Origin: Agapanthus africanus
Lineage: Eukaryota; Streptophyta; Magnoliopsida; Asparagales; Amaryllidaceae
Direction: 5' to 3'
NCBI GenBank assembly: GCA_030015575.1
Contig: JASDDO010000016.1
Location: forward strand, 456,892,141 to 456,956,140
Length of the DNA: 64,000 nucleotides
Below the pieces are notes generated by a model. The model saw only the letters and a list, made by a program, of their open reading frames with translations, made no database searches and was not told the DNA's origin. Of this stretch, positions 35,637 through 48,510 are shown piece by piece (position 1 is the first letter of the stretch; each line of letters starts with the position of its first letter). The position numbers were made by a program, and so were the translations under genes.

Positions 35637-36754
35637 CTGCAATTTCATTCATACATTCACTGTTAGCTTTAGCATTTGCATCATTGTTGTTAAATGAAAT
35701 AAGCATGGTTAAGCGAGGGTTTCAACCTTGCAAATAGTAATTCTGTTTACCTCTCTTGAGAACTCTCGGTCTTTTGATTTTGCAAGTTGAATTAGAACCT
35801 CATACACACAAATATACTGCGCCTGGATTAACTTGTAAAAATATTGATTTTGCATTTATTTGTCTAAAGCTACTAGAGGAAGGTCGCTTGCTTGACAGAA
35901 CTAAATGCCCAGAGAATATCGACAACAGCAACAATAACAACAAACTCTTCATCTCAAACTATTTTTGTTGGGTTATCCTATTTCTCCATTCGGCTAATTT
36001 CAGGCAACTTCCTATGCTAACTTAGCAATGCATCTTCTTTAATTTCCTTTCGTGTTAGTTTTATGATTAGTTCTTGTCACGCCCCGCTTCCCAAAATACA
36101 CAAAGATATAGGACGCAACTCGGCCAGCCATGTTACGGTAAGGAAATATCCTTCCATAGTCACATTAAAGCTGTCATGCAGTAATCAAGCATGGAATATA
36201 ATATAACTATCACTAACACATGTCCAATGGCCACAATGAAACAATAATATAAATCAATAGCGGAAACAATAATACCAATCAAGTCTCGAAAGATCCAAGG
36301 GAATAAAATACGGAACAATAACAATATTGTCCCTTATGAGATCAGAAGATAAATACAATAAAATAGACGGTACCGAAAGGAACTAAACCTTAATACTAGC
36401 TAAATAAGAACTCACGCTTGGCATCCTTTTCGAAATGTCCCTTGTCCTGCGGTGCTAAATCCAATGATATGGGTCATGCAAAACCCAGACGTCAGTGAGT
36501 CATAAATAACATAATCATGAATATAACCGGAATGGGTTGCAATATACCGTTACAATAACTCTATATCATGTGCATAAATAATAAGCAATAACAATAACGT
36601 ATGATGTAACACAAAAGGTATAACAAAGCAATCATGTCAATGTGTTTCATATGAGTTCATATCGCTAAGTTATTTATCCTACGGTATTAGAACCAACCAA
36701 TGTAATCCTTTCTCGTATCATATTCAAGACGGATAAGGTATGTCAATGTATAGA

Positions 36755-36925
36755 TGCCCTTGTGACCATAATAAAGATATTCCTTTGACCATAAAACAGA
36801 TGTCTCACTTGACCATAATTCAGATATCTTGACCATAATTCAGATGTCTCTTATAGACCATATTGAAGATGTCACCTCTTTGGACCATAATACAGATGTC
36901 TCCAATGGTCAGAATAAAGATGTCC
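36755..36925. repeat. Short tandem repeats of GACCATAAT(A/T)CAGATGTCT in the gypsy LTR
   Basis: Six or seven diverged units of about 20-30 bp. Related units appear at 39280-39370 inside the element. Confidence 0.65.
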
Positions 36926-37221
36926 AGGTTTCATGCTTCACGTCAAGTAACAATATAGTCTTTACCTAATGTCAATACTAGAACTAACATGAATAGGTCG
37001 TGTCATACAAGACAATCAATCGGGTCAAACAATATTAAGAAATAGTGGCATTGGGTAAACATTACATTGTAAGTATAGTTTAACATGATAACAAAGACAA
37101 TATGGATACATGCAGTCAATCAGTATACCGGCATTCTCAAAAATATCATTCTCAATGAACCATAATAAACAATCGAATCAAGAACGATATCAAAGACAGA
37201 TTCATCAATATCAGCAGATTC

Positions 37222-37430
37222 CTACACCAAACGTTTGTGGGGAGACGTCTGGTCCAAGTTTATACATAGCAGACGTCCGTAGGAGACGTCTTGTCCAAGT
37301 TTATACACAGCAGAAGTCCGTAGGAGACTCTGGTGCACAATATATTCTATTCCAGACATTCGTAGGAGACGTCTTGTTCACAATGTTTTATATGTCAGAC
37401 ATCTGTGGGAGACGCCTCATTCCTAATTAT
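37222..37430. repeat. Five tandem units of about 45 bp in the gypsy LTR
   Basis: Units contain AGACGTCCGTAGGAGACGTC followed by TTGTCCAAGTTTATA-type sequence, starting near 37222, 37269, 37313, 37354 and 37399. Confidence 0.75.
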
Positions 37431-39799
37431 GTGAATGGCACGTTTGCAGTTCAAATCAGGTTGCTGTAAATCTATTTCAGAGACGTTTGTAGTTTTGACT
37501 ACAGATGTCTCCACGGGATTTTCTAAGACGATATGATATTTACAATTTAGGGTTTCCATTAAATTTAATGCGTGCAATCACAACTATAATTATGTCGATT
37601 ACTCTACATTCCATTACATCGATTAAGCAACATAAAGATGGTATCTTCTAGAGTTCCACATCAAGTATTATGACTAGATCAAGGTTATCGACGTATCGTG
37701 ATTCAGATCTCAATATATCGTTAAACATGGTTTACGATCAATTTAATTATAAGACATTAATAGTAATAATAGTGTTACGCCAGATCTGATCCGGCCGTAA
37801 CTAGCATGTAGCAAGTATTTAGAAATACTTATCTCGAAGACGAATACCACAATGACGACACAATACTTGAGACGTCGACAAGATCTCAACTTGATTGCTT
37901 GAAGGATCGGGGGAAGAAGACGATGATAAAACCAATGCAACAATGACGGTGTTGGTGGTGATGATGCAATCGACGTTGACGATGAAGATGACGGATGCTC
38001 AGTTTAGGGTTGGGGTTCGATTTTGACGGGGAGAGCGAGGCTGCGGTTTTAAGAAAAGAAATAATATGTAGAAAAAGATAGCGTATGCATGTTTGCTTAA
38101 AGGTTAAATAGGATAGGTTAATTTGCATGTGGGTCGGATATCTACATGAAGTCCTATATCAAATAGTAATAGAAAAGAGATCAAACGAAATATCTTTCCT
38201 ATCTTAAAACCATACATCTTTTATCAAATAAATATTTTAAATGGACATATGTCTCATAAGTCTATATCAATCAGGATTAGATATTTAAAATATAGAAAAT
38301 ATAATTACCATTCAAATAGTAAATAACGTATATCCTTTATAACAACCAAATATTTATAACCAAATAAAACACTACCAAACTCAAGTCATCATAACCCAAT
38401 AACAATTTGCCAATAACCTCACGTAATAACCCAAACCAATATTCAATTAATTATTTATATAACCAGAATATTAATTAATATCACTTTATTCAGTTAAAAA
38501 TACCTTACGATCGTTCTAAGATGTTACATTATATCCAACTACAAAATAATTTCGTCCTCGAAATTTACGAGAACGAAAAAACCATGACAAAGAAAAGAAC
38601 AAGAACAAGCAATCTCATATTCATGGTAAACATGAAACAAACAATAACAAGAAAAGGACAAGACCATGGAACTCAGATTCATGGAAACAAATTCGGAAAA
38701 TCATGGGTGTAAGGTAATGTGAGAACACATGTTGTCAATGAATAAGAAAAATCAAAAGGTAATCGTGCCGAAAGTAACAGTGTAGATAAACAAGTGTCAA
38801 GCCAGATGTCGATAATCGAGTCAGAACAGTGTCAATCTACATGTCAATTAAATCGGATGTCAATCTAAGAGTCAACCATTTCAAAACAATGTGCGTATAG
38901 AATTGGCTGATGGATGTTCTCATATTCCCGGGATATCCCATAGCTAGTTGGAAGCCATAATAACATGAATCAGATTAGTAACGTGAACATCCCCGAAAGA
39001 TGTTCTATGACTACGATGGAGTTTTGTCTAGTGTGAATGCCACCCAAGCGTACAGGCAAGATATCTCGTTACCAAATCGTATTCAATGCAGAAGGACATC
39101 ATAATTCAGATACATGTGTCAATGCTTAGATGAATGATGTCATAAATCAGATACATACAAATGGAATAATGTCATAAATCACATACATGCATGTCATAAC
39201 ACATATACCCGAACCGATCCATGTCAATGTATAGAGTAATGATGTCAGAAGTCAGATACATATAGGCCATAACACAGATACCCCGACAATAAAACAGATG
39301 TCCCTTATTGACCATAATGATGTCACTCCTTTTGATCCCAATTCAAATGTCTCTCCTTAACCATAATTCAAATGTTTTAGAGTACTCGTGTGTTACAATT
39401 CGGGTTACATTTTGATTTCCCTCATTTCCCAGGGTATACATTGTAATACAAGAAGGGTTTAACATGATGCAACGGCAGGACCATATCAATATCAGGATAT
39501 CTGGAATACAAGTCATCAATCAATATACAAGCATGTGAAACAAAACGCGGTCAATCAAGAAATATATCATAGCTATATCATAACCATGTCAAATAACGCG
39601 TCGGGTCGTACGGTAAATCAATTGTCAGAGCTCAAGGTAAATCGGGTGTTAGGATGTCGAATCAAGTCAAACGGAGGTCAAAAGAAATATGCATGCGCTA
39701 AAGTATACTAAACTAATCATGATACGATATGTCAATTAAACCCTGCTACTGAAATGGAACAAACAAAATGGATACGGTAACAAGAAAATTAACTTGTGC

Positions 39800-40570
39800 C
39801 AAGTCATATGTCTTAGGCAGGCACCACGCAACCTCCCAATCTCCTGCATACACCTTTCTGCTAAAGTTTTCATCAACTGACTAACCCGAAACGGCAGAAG
39901 TCGCCTTGGTCAGACGATCAACCACCACCCACACAGCATTACTTCCCTTTGGATTCGCGCTAGAGCTACCATGAAATTCATGATAATATGCTCCTACTTT
40001 CTCTGAGGAATCAAAAGTGGTTGTAACAAAACAGCAGTCCACTCAGCCTTCACTTGCTGACACACCAAACATCTCGACTCAAAGCGAGCGATGTCTCTCT
40101 TCATGCCTCCCACCAATATGTTGTCATACCTTTCTGTTCATCGGATGTACCAAATACGCTGAACTAAGGACCTCCTTCATAACCATCTTACGAATCTTTC
40201 TTTTCAGCACACACAAACGGCTCCCATCTCTTCAAGACCCATCTTTAAGAACTAGCAAGTCCCTTTCTAAGACTTGTGGGTTACGGCCACACCACGTTTT
40301 CGCTGCGCAACTGATAAATTGAGGCAGGTCTTCACATCTTCTTCAATCAAGTATCTTACGCTTGAGCGGCCTTGATGCTGTCTATCAAGGACTACTGTAC
40401 TTGAATACTAGTTCCCGCTCAAACCAATCTCGAACTGCTGCAATCCTTTCCGAATCCATTGCTATGTCGTCTCCTGACATAACATGACCTAAGAACTTTA
40501 CTTCATCGAGCCATTCGTGCAGTTGCTCACTTGGCATACGGTTTTTCTTGCCTCAATTTCAGAAGTATAC
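39800..40570 (-). pseudogene. Remnants of gypsy integrase and reverse transcriptase
   Basis: On the minus strand, about 40560-40390 reads FLGHVMSGDDIAMDSERIAA, the RT-RNase H connection of Ty3/gypsy elements. 40150-39800 reads CLVCQQVKAEW and AVWVVVDRLTKA, the integrase zinc-binding and catalytic start. Frames shift repeatedly, and the protease and most RT between gag and this point are missing. The integrase after RT order identifies Ty3/gypsy. Confidence 0.7.
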
Positions 40571-41252
40571 TCCTCTAATGCTCTTCGTGGTTCTCTTGGT
40601 ACTTCAAAATTCAGAAAGATCGTGTCGCTATTGGACACGGTATAGATAACGCGGTCGCTTGTCACCTTCATGCTCTATTAATCGGGTAAGAAAAGATACG
40701 ATAAACTAAAGGACATAAGATTTTAAGGTGATCGAATAGAAATGGATGATAGTACAATGTAATCAAATCAAGTAAAGCAAATTAAGGGCAGGATCTCAAG
40801 TTACTTAAACAGAGTACCGTATTGTAGCTATGTCGCGGTACATGGGTACAATCACATAACTCCATCTAAGTCGCCTGAATCTTACGATCAGAGTCAATGG
40901 AATAAAATTGAAGTAAGCAATAAGGAATCAAAAAGATTACAACATAGGATCAACGGGGGTGAAAGATTGACAGTTCGTGTCGACATATGATCGTCAGGGA
41001 AAGTAAGAAAAAATTCAAGAGAATAGGATTTATGGATAAACCCGTGGTGCAAACGTTGCAGTCTTGCTCTAGAGTCTATGTCGAAGTCTATCTAGCGATT
41101 TAACTAACGAACTAAGGGAAAACAAAACAATGGAATGCTACGGAATCAAACAAAACTACAAACGAGTAGAATACCTAGAACTACATCCTCCGAAGCCTCT
41201 GTTTAAAAAGCTTGCTTCTATAGTACAAGCGGTGCTTTTGCAACATCACTTC

Positions 41253-42149
41253 TCAACTGATACCTCGATGGACAGGTGTCGAACTGGTGATCAGTAACTC
41301 CACATCCAAAACATTGTCCATTCTCTTTCTGACAAAACCTCCGAGTATCGCCTGGCCACCGGCAATAGTTACATACCACCGTCCCTTCTGAGCCGGAACT
41401 GAAATAAAAGGCCGCTTCATAGGAACTACTCCCCGTCTCCGGACAGGACTGTCTCCATGCACATGATCTTTGGTTGGTGCTTGAACTTCCCGACGTGTTG
41501 GAACAATCTGCTGATGAGTACCCTTTTCTCTTTCCGTAAGCCTATGTTGTTCTCTAGCCATCTTAAGAACTTGAGAAAAGGTAATCAATCCCAATGAAAT
41601 AATGTGCCGCTGGATTTCCATGTCGAGACTTCGCAAGAAACGCTTTGCTCTATTTTCCTCATTAGCTACTAAGGGCACTGCCAATCGACTGAGTCGGTTC
41701 CACTCTATCGCGTGCACATCTACCAGTCCACCATTCTGCTTCAATCCAATAAACTTCTCGTCCATCTCCTCCCTAGCTGACTGTAGGAAGAACTTCTCCA
41801 ATAAACTTTGGGTGAATGCCACCCAACTGATCGACTTCGTCAAACGAATCTACTCGACGAGCCATCATTCTCGAGCATAATCAACTAACTGGATACATAC
41901 CACATTCACTCTCTTCTCATCAGGAATCTGAGCAGCGATCAACAGGTTCTTGGTATCTATAAGTCACTGCTCAGCCTGAATCGGGTCTTCTATTCCCGTG
42001 AAAGCTGTTGGGTTAAGATTCCGAAAATCAGCAACAACACCCTCACGGGGACCCTGCCTAAGATCTGTCGTTCTTTCAACTGCCGTGGTAGCAGTCTGTT
42101 GGACAGTCCTCAAGCCCTCCTGAAATACTTCAGCGTGCAACTGGATCAA
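41253..42149 (-). pseudogene. Ty3/gypsy gag, partly open
   Basis: The N-terminal part (42149 to about 41850) includes FTGIEDPIQAEQ and IPDEKRVNVV, interrupted by stops. A 196-codon open stretch (41843-41253) covers the rest of the gag domain (SLLEKFFLQSAREEMDEKF, VANEENRAKRFLRSL). In another frame, CFGCGVTDHQFDTC (41313-41272) is a perfect C-x2-C-x4-H-x4-C zinc knuckle, so a frameshift lies near 41370. The protein would have packaged the element's RNA. It is no longer whole. Confidence 0.8.
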
Positions 42150-42468
42150 GTTTGTCTGGCGTTATTGGTTCTCCATATGCCTTGCATGACGCCAAACATC
42201 GCGGCACTGTCAGTAAGTGAAGCAGGTTGAGCTCTTCTTGCCACAGTTTTGAATTCAAGGACGAGGGTAGCAACGGAAACAAGATTCAACAAAAATAGTG
42301 GATTCAATGAAAACAAGATTCAATAAAAGTAGGGATTCAAAAATTCGAATGACAAGGCAATAATGTGGCGGAACATGTTCCTATAATTCAAGGGTTCCAA
42401 GGACGATGTATTGGGTTCAATACCCAACTACAAAAGAATTGAACCCAAACCCAGCTAACCTAAACCTG

Positions 42469-42481
42469 GGCTCTGATACAA
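42469..42481 (-). other. Primer-binding site of the gypsy element
   Basis: The minus strand reads TGTATCAGAGCCC, a one-base-deleted form of the initiator-Met-tRNA-complementary TGGTATCAGAGC. It lies just inside the 5' LTR. Confidence 0.65.
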
Positions 42482-42489
42482 ACAAATAT

Positions 42490-42962
42490 CGTCACGTCCC
42501 GCTTTCCAAAACACACAAAGATACATGACGCAACTCGGCCATCCATGCTATGGTAAGGAAACATCCTTCTATAGTCACATTAAGCCTGTCATGCAGTAAT
42601 CAAGCACAGAATATAATAGAATTATCACTAACACATGTCCAATGGCCATAATGAAACAATAATATAAATCAATAGCGGAAACAATAATAACGATCAAGTC
42701 TCGAAAGATCCAAGGAAAAAAATATGGAACAATAACAATATTGTCCCTTATGGGATCACAAGATAAATCCAATAAAATAGACACTGCCGAAAGGAACTAA
42801 ACCATAATACTAGCTAAATAAGAACTCATGCTCGGCGGCTATCTCAAAATGTCCCTTGTCCTGCGGTGCTAAAGCCAATGATCTGGGTCATGCAAAACCC
42901 AGACATCAGTATGTCATAAATAACATAATCATAAATATAACCGAAATGGGATACAATATACC
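42490..42962 (-). mobile_element. Partial 5' LTR of the gypsy element
   Basis: About 90 percent identical by eye to 36075-36550, beginning with the LTR 3' end (CGTCACGTCCCGC, terminal base mutated). The match stops at 42962, where a different TG-starting sequence begins, so most of this LTR is missing or displaced by later insertions. Confidence 0.75.
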
Positions 42963-43420
42963 TGTAGTGTTTTTCGTCACCATTGTTAAGATGGATGTGC
43001 TTACGCTTCGGGCCTGTACAGATTTCCCCTGCCCCATGATAGGCAAGGGTTTATTGATTGTGGTGATTTTAATCTCCGGCAGCCGCGGACAAAACTGTCG
43101 TTAATTACCCACTGCTTTGAGGCGAGGGAACCTCCGATTAACGGGTCATGCGATCATGCGAACTCAGCGTGAAATATTCGCTTATCGTGTTTGGGAAAAT
43201 ATTTTTGAGGGCGCTTTGGGCATATCGGGGGCCTCGCAGAGTTTTCGGGGGTCCCGGTACCCGATTAGTGAGCTAGGGTCAAGAAGGCTTACAACCCCAT
43301 TGCGGGGTGCGGGGCAGCGCCCCGTTAGAAATTTTTTTGAATGGGAGAAGCATTTTGAATGTATCAGAGAATCATATTTTCCCGTTAAAAATTGAAACTT
43401 TTGCCCTGCAGATGAGTCGA
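42963..43420 (+). mobile_element. Fragment of an unidentified LTR-like element
   Basis: It starts TGTAGTGTTTTTCGTCACC exactly at the gypsy LTR breakpoint. It contains a GC-rich GGGGTGCGGGGCAGCGCCCCG stretch of a kind seen in plant LTRs. No coding sequence and no matching second end were found. Confidence 0.4.
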
Positions 43421-43489
43421 CATCAACCCTTGTATACAATCCATAATCATAAACGCAAAGGGAACCATATTTTCCCACCAGACTCCGTC

Positions 43490-44560
43490 AAAGGGAGTTC
43501 CAAGTCTCGACGGTTCACAAACAACCTAGAGACCATCTCGACACTCGTCTCGTTACAGCAGACGCAGTGTCAACAACGGCGTTTTTTCTTACTCCAACAG
43601 GATGCAAACGCGACGTCAACAAAACAGAGCCATGGCAAAGTCCCTAGTTCTAAGTCTTGACGGTTCACAAACAAGCTAGAGACCACCTCGACACTCATCT
43701 CGTTACAGCAGACGCGGTGTCAACAATGGCGTTTCTTCTCACTCCAACGGGAAGACGCGGCATCAATAAGACGGAGCCACGACAAAGTCCCTAATTCCAA
43801 ATCTCGATGGTTCACAGACAACCTAGAGATCAACAACGGCGTTTCTTCTCACTCCAACAGGATGCAGACTCGGCGTCAATAAAATGGAGCCACGGCTAAG
43901 TCCTTAGTTCCAAATCTCAACGGTTCACAGACAACCTAGAGATCAACAACGGCGTTTCTTCTCATTTCAACAGGATGCAGACGCGGCGTCAATAAAACGG
44001 AGCCACGGCTAAGTCCATAATTCCAAATCTCGACGGTTCACAGACAGCCTAGAGATCAACAACGGCGTTTCTTCTCACTCCAACAGGATGCAGACGCGAC
44101 GTCAATAAAACGGAGCCATAGTAAAGTCCATAATTTCAAATCTCGACGGTTCACAGACAGCGTAGAAATCAACGGCGTTTTTTCTCACTCCAACAGGATG
44201 CAGACACGACGTCAATAAAACGGAGCCATGGTAAAGTCCATAGTTCCAAATCTCGACGGTTCACAGACAGCGTAGAGATCAACAACAGCGTTTTTTCTCA
44301 CTCCAACAGGATGCAGACACGACGTCAATAAAACGGAGCCATGGTAAAGTCCATAGTTCCAAATCTCGACGGTTCACAGACAGCGTAGAGATCAACAACA
44401 GCGTTTTTTCTCACTCCAATAGGATGCAGACGCGACATTCGTCTCGTTACAGCAGACGCAAAGTCAAAAATGCGGAGCCACGGCAAAATCCCTAGTTCCA
44501 AGCCTCGACGGTTCACAAACAACCTAGAGACAATCTCGGCATTCGTCTCGTTACAGTAGA
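43490..44560. repeat. Nine-unit tandem array of about 113 bp (outer units 139-150 bp)
   Basis: Units are anchored by CTCGACGGTTCAC at 43506, 43656, 43803, 43916, 44029, 44142, 44252, 44365 and 44504. Spacings are 150, 147, 113, 113, 113, 110, 113 and 139. The outer units contain an extra CTCGTCTCGTTACAGCAGAC-type segment missing from the middle ones, which suggests a deleted unit was amplified between full-length ones. It lies in the 3' internal part of family A copy 2. Confidence 0.9.
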
Positions 44561-45800
44561 CACAATATCAACAAACGAAGCAAAGGAAAATCCCTAGCTT
44601 CAGGGTCTTAACAGTAACTCAAATAAAACTTGAAAGACTATCAGAGATCATCCAACACCAGCGCGGAGCGGTTATAACTCATCGAGGCTCCCAAACTGAG
44701 CCTAACCTCAAGTAAAAAACGGCATGGAAAATCCCCAACGCTTGCTCTTCCGACGGTAATATAACCTGGGAGATTACTTGAAGACGTCTTGTCCAGCCCC
44801 CAAAGGGATCAGAGACACGACAGTCGCGGGGCTACTCAAACAGCAAGACTGCATATCGGAAAATGCATCAGCCAACGCGACGGTACCACGGACAAAAACC
44901 CTAGTACCATAAAACCTAACGGACTTCTGTCATAAAGAACAGGGATTATAACGTTAGGAAATTCTTGCGAGAACTTCTCGACTCGTCTCGAATCGTAGGG
45001 AAATCAATGTTCCTGCGAGAACTTCTCGACTCATCTCGACTCGTAGGGAAAAACATCTTCATGAAACCCTCACGGCTCATGAAGGTGAAAAGCCTTAGGC
45101 AACGGGGATATCAACCTGTTTCTTAAGCACTGTGGCCCTACAAACAGGTCCAAACTGACTCTTGTATACTATCCATAGGTCATATTCTCCAAAATCGAAT
45201 ATCGACAAGGAGGAAAAAAACCACTTACGAGTCCTCTCGACTTGTAAGGGGGAATGCTCTTATGAGATCCTTACGACTCTCAAGAGAAAACGCACTTAGA
45301 AGATCCTCACGACTTCTAAGGAGAAAATACACATGCGGGATCCCCTCGACTCATAGGGAGAAAAGTCTTTATGAGACCCTCACGGCTCATAAAATTGAAA
45401 AGTTTTAGGCGGCAGATCCAAACCTATTTCCTAAGCCATCGCTACCCTACAAGAAGGTCCAAACTGACTCTTGTACACTATCCACGGGCCACATTTGCCA
45501 ATGAAATGAAGAAGCAACTTACGGGTCCTCACGATTCGTAAGGAAAAATACCCGAGTGAGATCCTTACGACTCACGGAGGCGAACACTTAGAAATCCTCA
45601 CGATTTCTAGGGAGAATATGCACCTATGAGTCCCTCTCGACTTGTAGGGAGAAAAAACACTCTTGAGACCGTTACGACTCATGAAGATGAAAAAGTCTTA
45701 GGCTACAAGAACCCTAAACTTGTCTCATAAGCCATCAATTCTATAGCCATGCATAACTCTGCACTACTTCACCCACGTACATACTTACGTGAGCAAAGTA
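44561..45800 (+). mobile_element. 3' internal region of family A copy 2, without antisense gene
   Basis: No coding sequence was supported. From 45000 to 45690 it carries reiterated short motifs such as CTCACGGCTCATGAAG and GATCCTCACGACTTCTAAGG. Their inverted counterparts lie at 63300-63540 beyond the antisense gene of copy 3. In copy 3 (and probably copy 1) a gene sits between this repeat tract and the LTR; here the tract runs almost directly into it. Confidence 0.6.
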
Positions 45801-45910
45801 GTGGGGGCATTTGTTCCCGCCAAAATTTTCGGCCAAAGGCTATTTGTTCCCTTACAACCCTTATAAAAAAAAGGGAGAGAAGAAAGAAGAAAAGAATTCA
45901 CGGTTGGACA

Positions 45911-46285
45911 TCACGTGTTAAACACGTGAGTGCTTATATGCAAAGCATATAAGCGTTGAAAGCAAATGAAAGGGTCAAACATGCCTCACGTGTTAAATAC
46001 GTGAGCACTCATATGCAAAGCATATGAGCGCTGAACATAAATAACTAATGGCCAAACAGACCTCACGTGCTAAACACGTGAGCGCTCATATATAAAAGCA
46101 TATGAGCGCTGAAAATAAACTAAATAAAACAACTAATGGCCAAACAGGCCTCACGTGCTAAACACGTGAGCGCTCATATGTAAAGTATATGAGCGCTGAA
46201 AATAAACATGCTAAAACCCACATTATGGGTCACGTGTTAAACACGTGAGTTCTCTTCCTACTCACATGCAAAGCATGTGAGCCCC
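45911..46285. repeat. Five tandem units (75-88 bp), each with two adjacent hairpins
   Basis: Units begin TCACGTG at 45911, 45986, 46063, 46151 and 46230. Each pairs a CACGTG-(5)-CACGTG hairpin; the first four follow it with a CATATG-loop-CATATG hairpin flanked by GCGC-type arms, and the last has CTCACATG-(5)-CATGTGAG. Confidence 0.85.
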
Positions 46286-48344
46286 CCAATTTAAAATGCT
46301 TCAATTAAAATTAAATTCTATTTGGGAAATATATTCCCTAACCTTTCTAATATGGAAAGATTTTTCTCTAACAGAGAATCTTGGATTTAAAATCCAATGG
46401 TGATAAAATATCACCAATTAAATCATCTGATAGAATTAAATTCTATTTGGAAAATATTTTCCTGATCTTCCTCAAACTAGAAAGATCTTCTCTGTTAAAC
46501 AGAGGACCTTTGGATCAAAAGATCCAACGGTGATCATCTGGTAGAATAAAATTCTATCATAGGAAAATATTTTCCTAATCTTGTTAAACTAACAAGATAT
46601 TCATATGATAAGAATAAAATTCTATGTTAAACTAACAAGATATCCATATGATAGAATTAAATTCTATATTAAGAAAATTAAATTCTAATCTTGTTAAAAC
46701 TAACAAGATATTCATAATCTTGTTAAACAAACAAGAAATCTTCTCTGTTATACAGAGAGCCTTTGGATTAAAAATCAAACGGTGAATAAAATTCACCGAT
46801 TGATCTAAAAGATCATGGAATCAATCAAGATCTCTCAATGAGGGATTCTCTTAACAAATTGATTCTTGTTCTTCTCGTATAATTAGGAGCGAGAAGAGGA
46901 GACACACAGAAGGAGAGAAGGGAAAAAAAATACAGAGAGAATTTAATTCTCTCAAAGAAGAAGAACCCACTCCTAAAAACCCCTAGGTAAAGAGAAAACA
47001 CAGAGATCATTTTATCTCTCATTCGCCTCTCTAAGGGTTTAATCCTTCATATAAGAACTTAGTTCTTCCTCTGGTTGAGATCTGCAGAGGCAAATCTCCC
47101 CACAAGTTGAGAATTTAATTTTCATCGGGAATATCCTGTCATACAGATTCAAAGCCTAGAGCAAAGAACTGAGTTCAAAGAGTTTAACTCCTACAAAAAA
47201 AACATATGGGAATTTAATTCCTCTGAAACTAGGGTTTAACCCTAAATTCTTGCAAAGAACAAAGTGAGATCTTGATTCCTCAGAACCACAGAAGAACAGC
47301 CTGATGTCTCGTTAGTGTTTAACACTATAATAAGGCCTCACGTGTTTTCCATGTGAGTGTTTCTAATGAACAAAAGAAAATGGCTGAGACTGCCTCATGT
47401 GTTTCCCACGCGGGTGTTTAAAAGAGGAGCAAGGAACACTTCTTAGGACAGTCACGTGTTTTCCACGCTACCCTCAATCAAGTGCTTAGCACTTCTATGA
47501 AAGGAAGAGGAAATAAGATAAGAGGGCATTGCCCCCATTTGGGACGTCTCACGTGTTTTACATGTGAGCGCTACAGGAACTAAGTGTTTAGAACTTACAT
47601 AAAGGGAGGGGCAATAAAGCCAAGGGGCAGAATCAAACTTCCGGGCGCCTCACGTGTTTCACACGTGAGCGCCACAAGAATCAAGTGCTCAACACTTATA
47701 TAAAAGGGAGATAATTGGGCAGTACCTATATTTGAGCGCCTCACGTGTGTCATATGAGCATCACACAACCCTAGTGTTTAACACTAATCAGATGCCTCAC
47801 CTGCACCACGTGAGCGCCGCAGAAGTTTAGTGTTTAACACTATTTCAGTGCCCGCATGAAACGCACGTGAGCATGGTATGTCTCAGCACATTAACATTGT
47901 TGGGAAATTGTAGAGATCCAGACCTAGTCCAACCTGACTAAGAGAGTCAATACCCCTCTGTGCTCATCATTCCCCCAAGTTGGTTTTAGTCCCCAGTATG
48001 ACTAACGGTTTGTCAACTGATGATATCCAAAATGATGTTCGCCCCACACCTCCCAAGATAATCTTAGTCTCCAAAATGACTATTGATTCTTTAGATGATT
48101 CACCATGACTCCCTCAAATACGGGAATTGGTTCAAGGGTATATCTCTCTACATCTCTGATACATGTCGTTGTAATTCTTCAACGTCTTCAGAGAGGTGGC
48201 GGGTCCCGACAACCAACAACTCTTTGGTGCACTACCCAAAATGACGTGCACATCTCAGATCAAACTACATCCCAAACTGGATGTGTCCCATATCACCTTT
48301 GCTCATCCCGACACGTAACAAATACACGTGCGCGTAAGATGATC

Positions 48345-48510
48345 TACGGACCGTAACGTCCTTAAACTAAACTCTACGGACCGTAACGTTCTCAAACTAC
48401 TACGGACCGTAACGTCCTTAAACTAAACTCTACGGACCGTAACGTCCTCAAACTATTACAGACTGAAACGTTCTTAAACTAACAACAGACCGAAACGTCC
48501 TTAAACTAAA
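48345..48510. repeat. GGAC-N6-GTCC tandem repeat in LTR copy 2
   Basis: Six units with GGACCGTAACGTCC (or one-to-two-base variants) followed by TTAAACTAA. The centre CGTAAC differs from the TATGAT common in copy 1. Confidence 0.8.

Larger units (their letters stand above)
36075..38528 (-). mobile_element. 3' LTR of a Ty3/gypsy chromovirus-like element (minus strand)
   Basis: Read on the minus strand it starts TGTAACATCTTAG (38528) and ends GCGGGGCGTGACA (36075), 2,454 bp. The last 470 bp are repeated at 42490-42962, the partial 5' LTR. It contains two internal tandem arrays (about 36755-36925 and 37222-37430). Immediately inside lies TTTCGAGGACGAAATT (38548-38565), common at the pol end of Tekay/Del-type elements. 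Confidence 0.8.

Noticed and set aside
43490..44560. CRISPR-like regular spacing
   Set aside because: Units are wholly repetitive with no unique spacers, in a plant retroelement.
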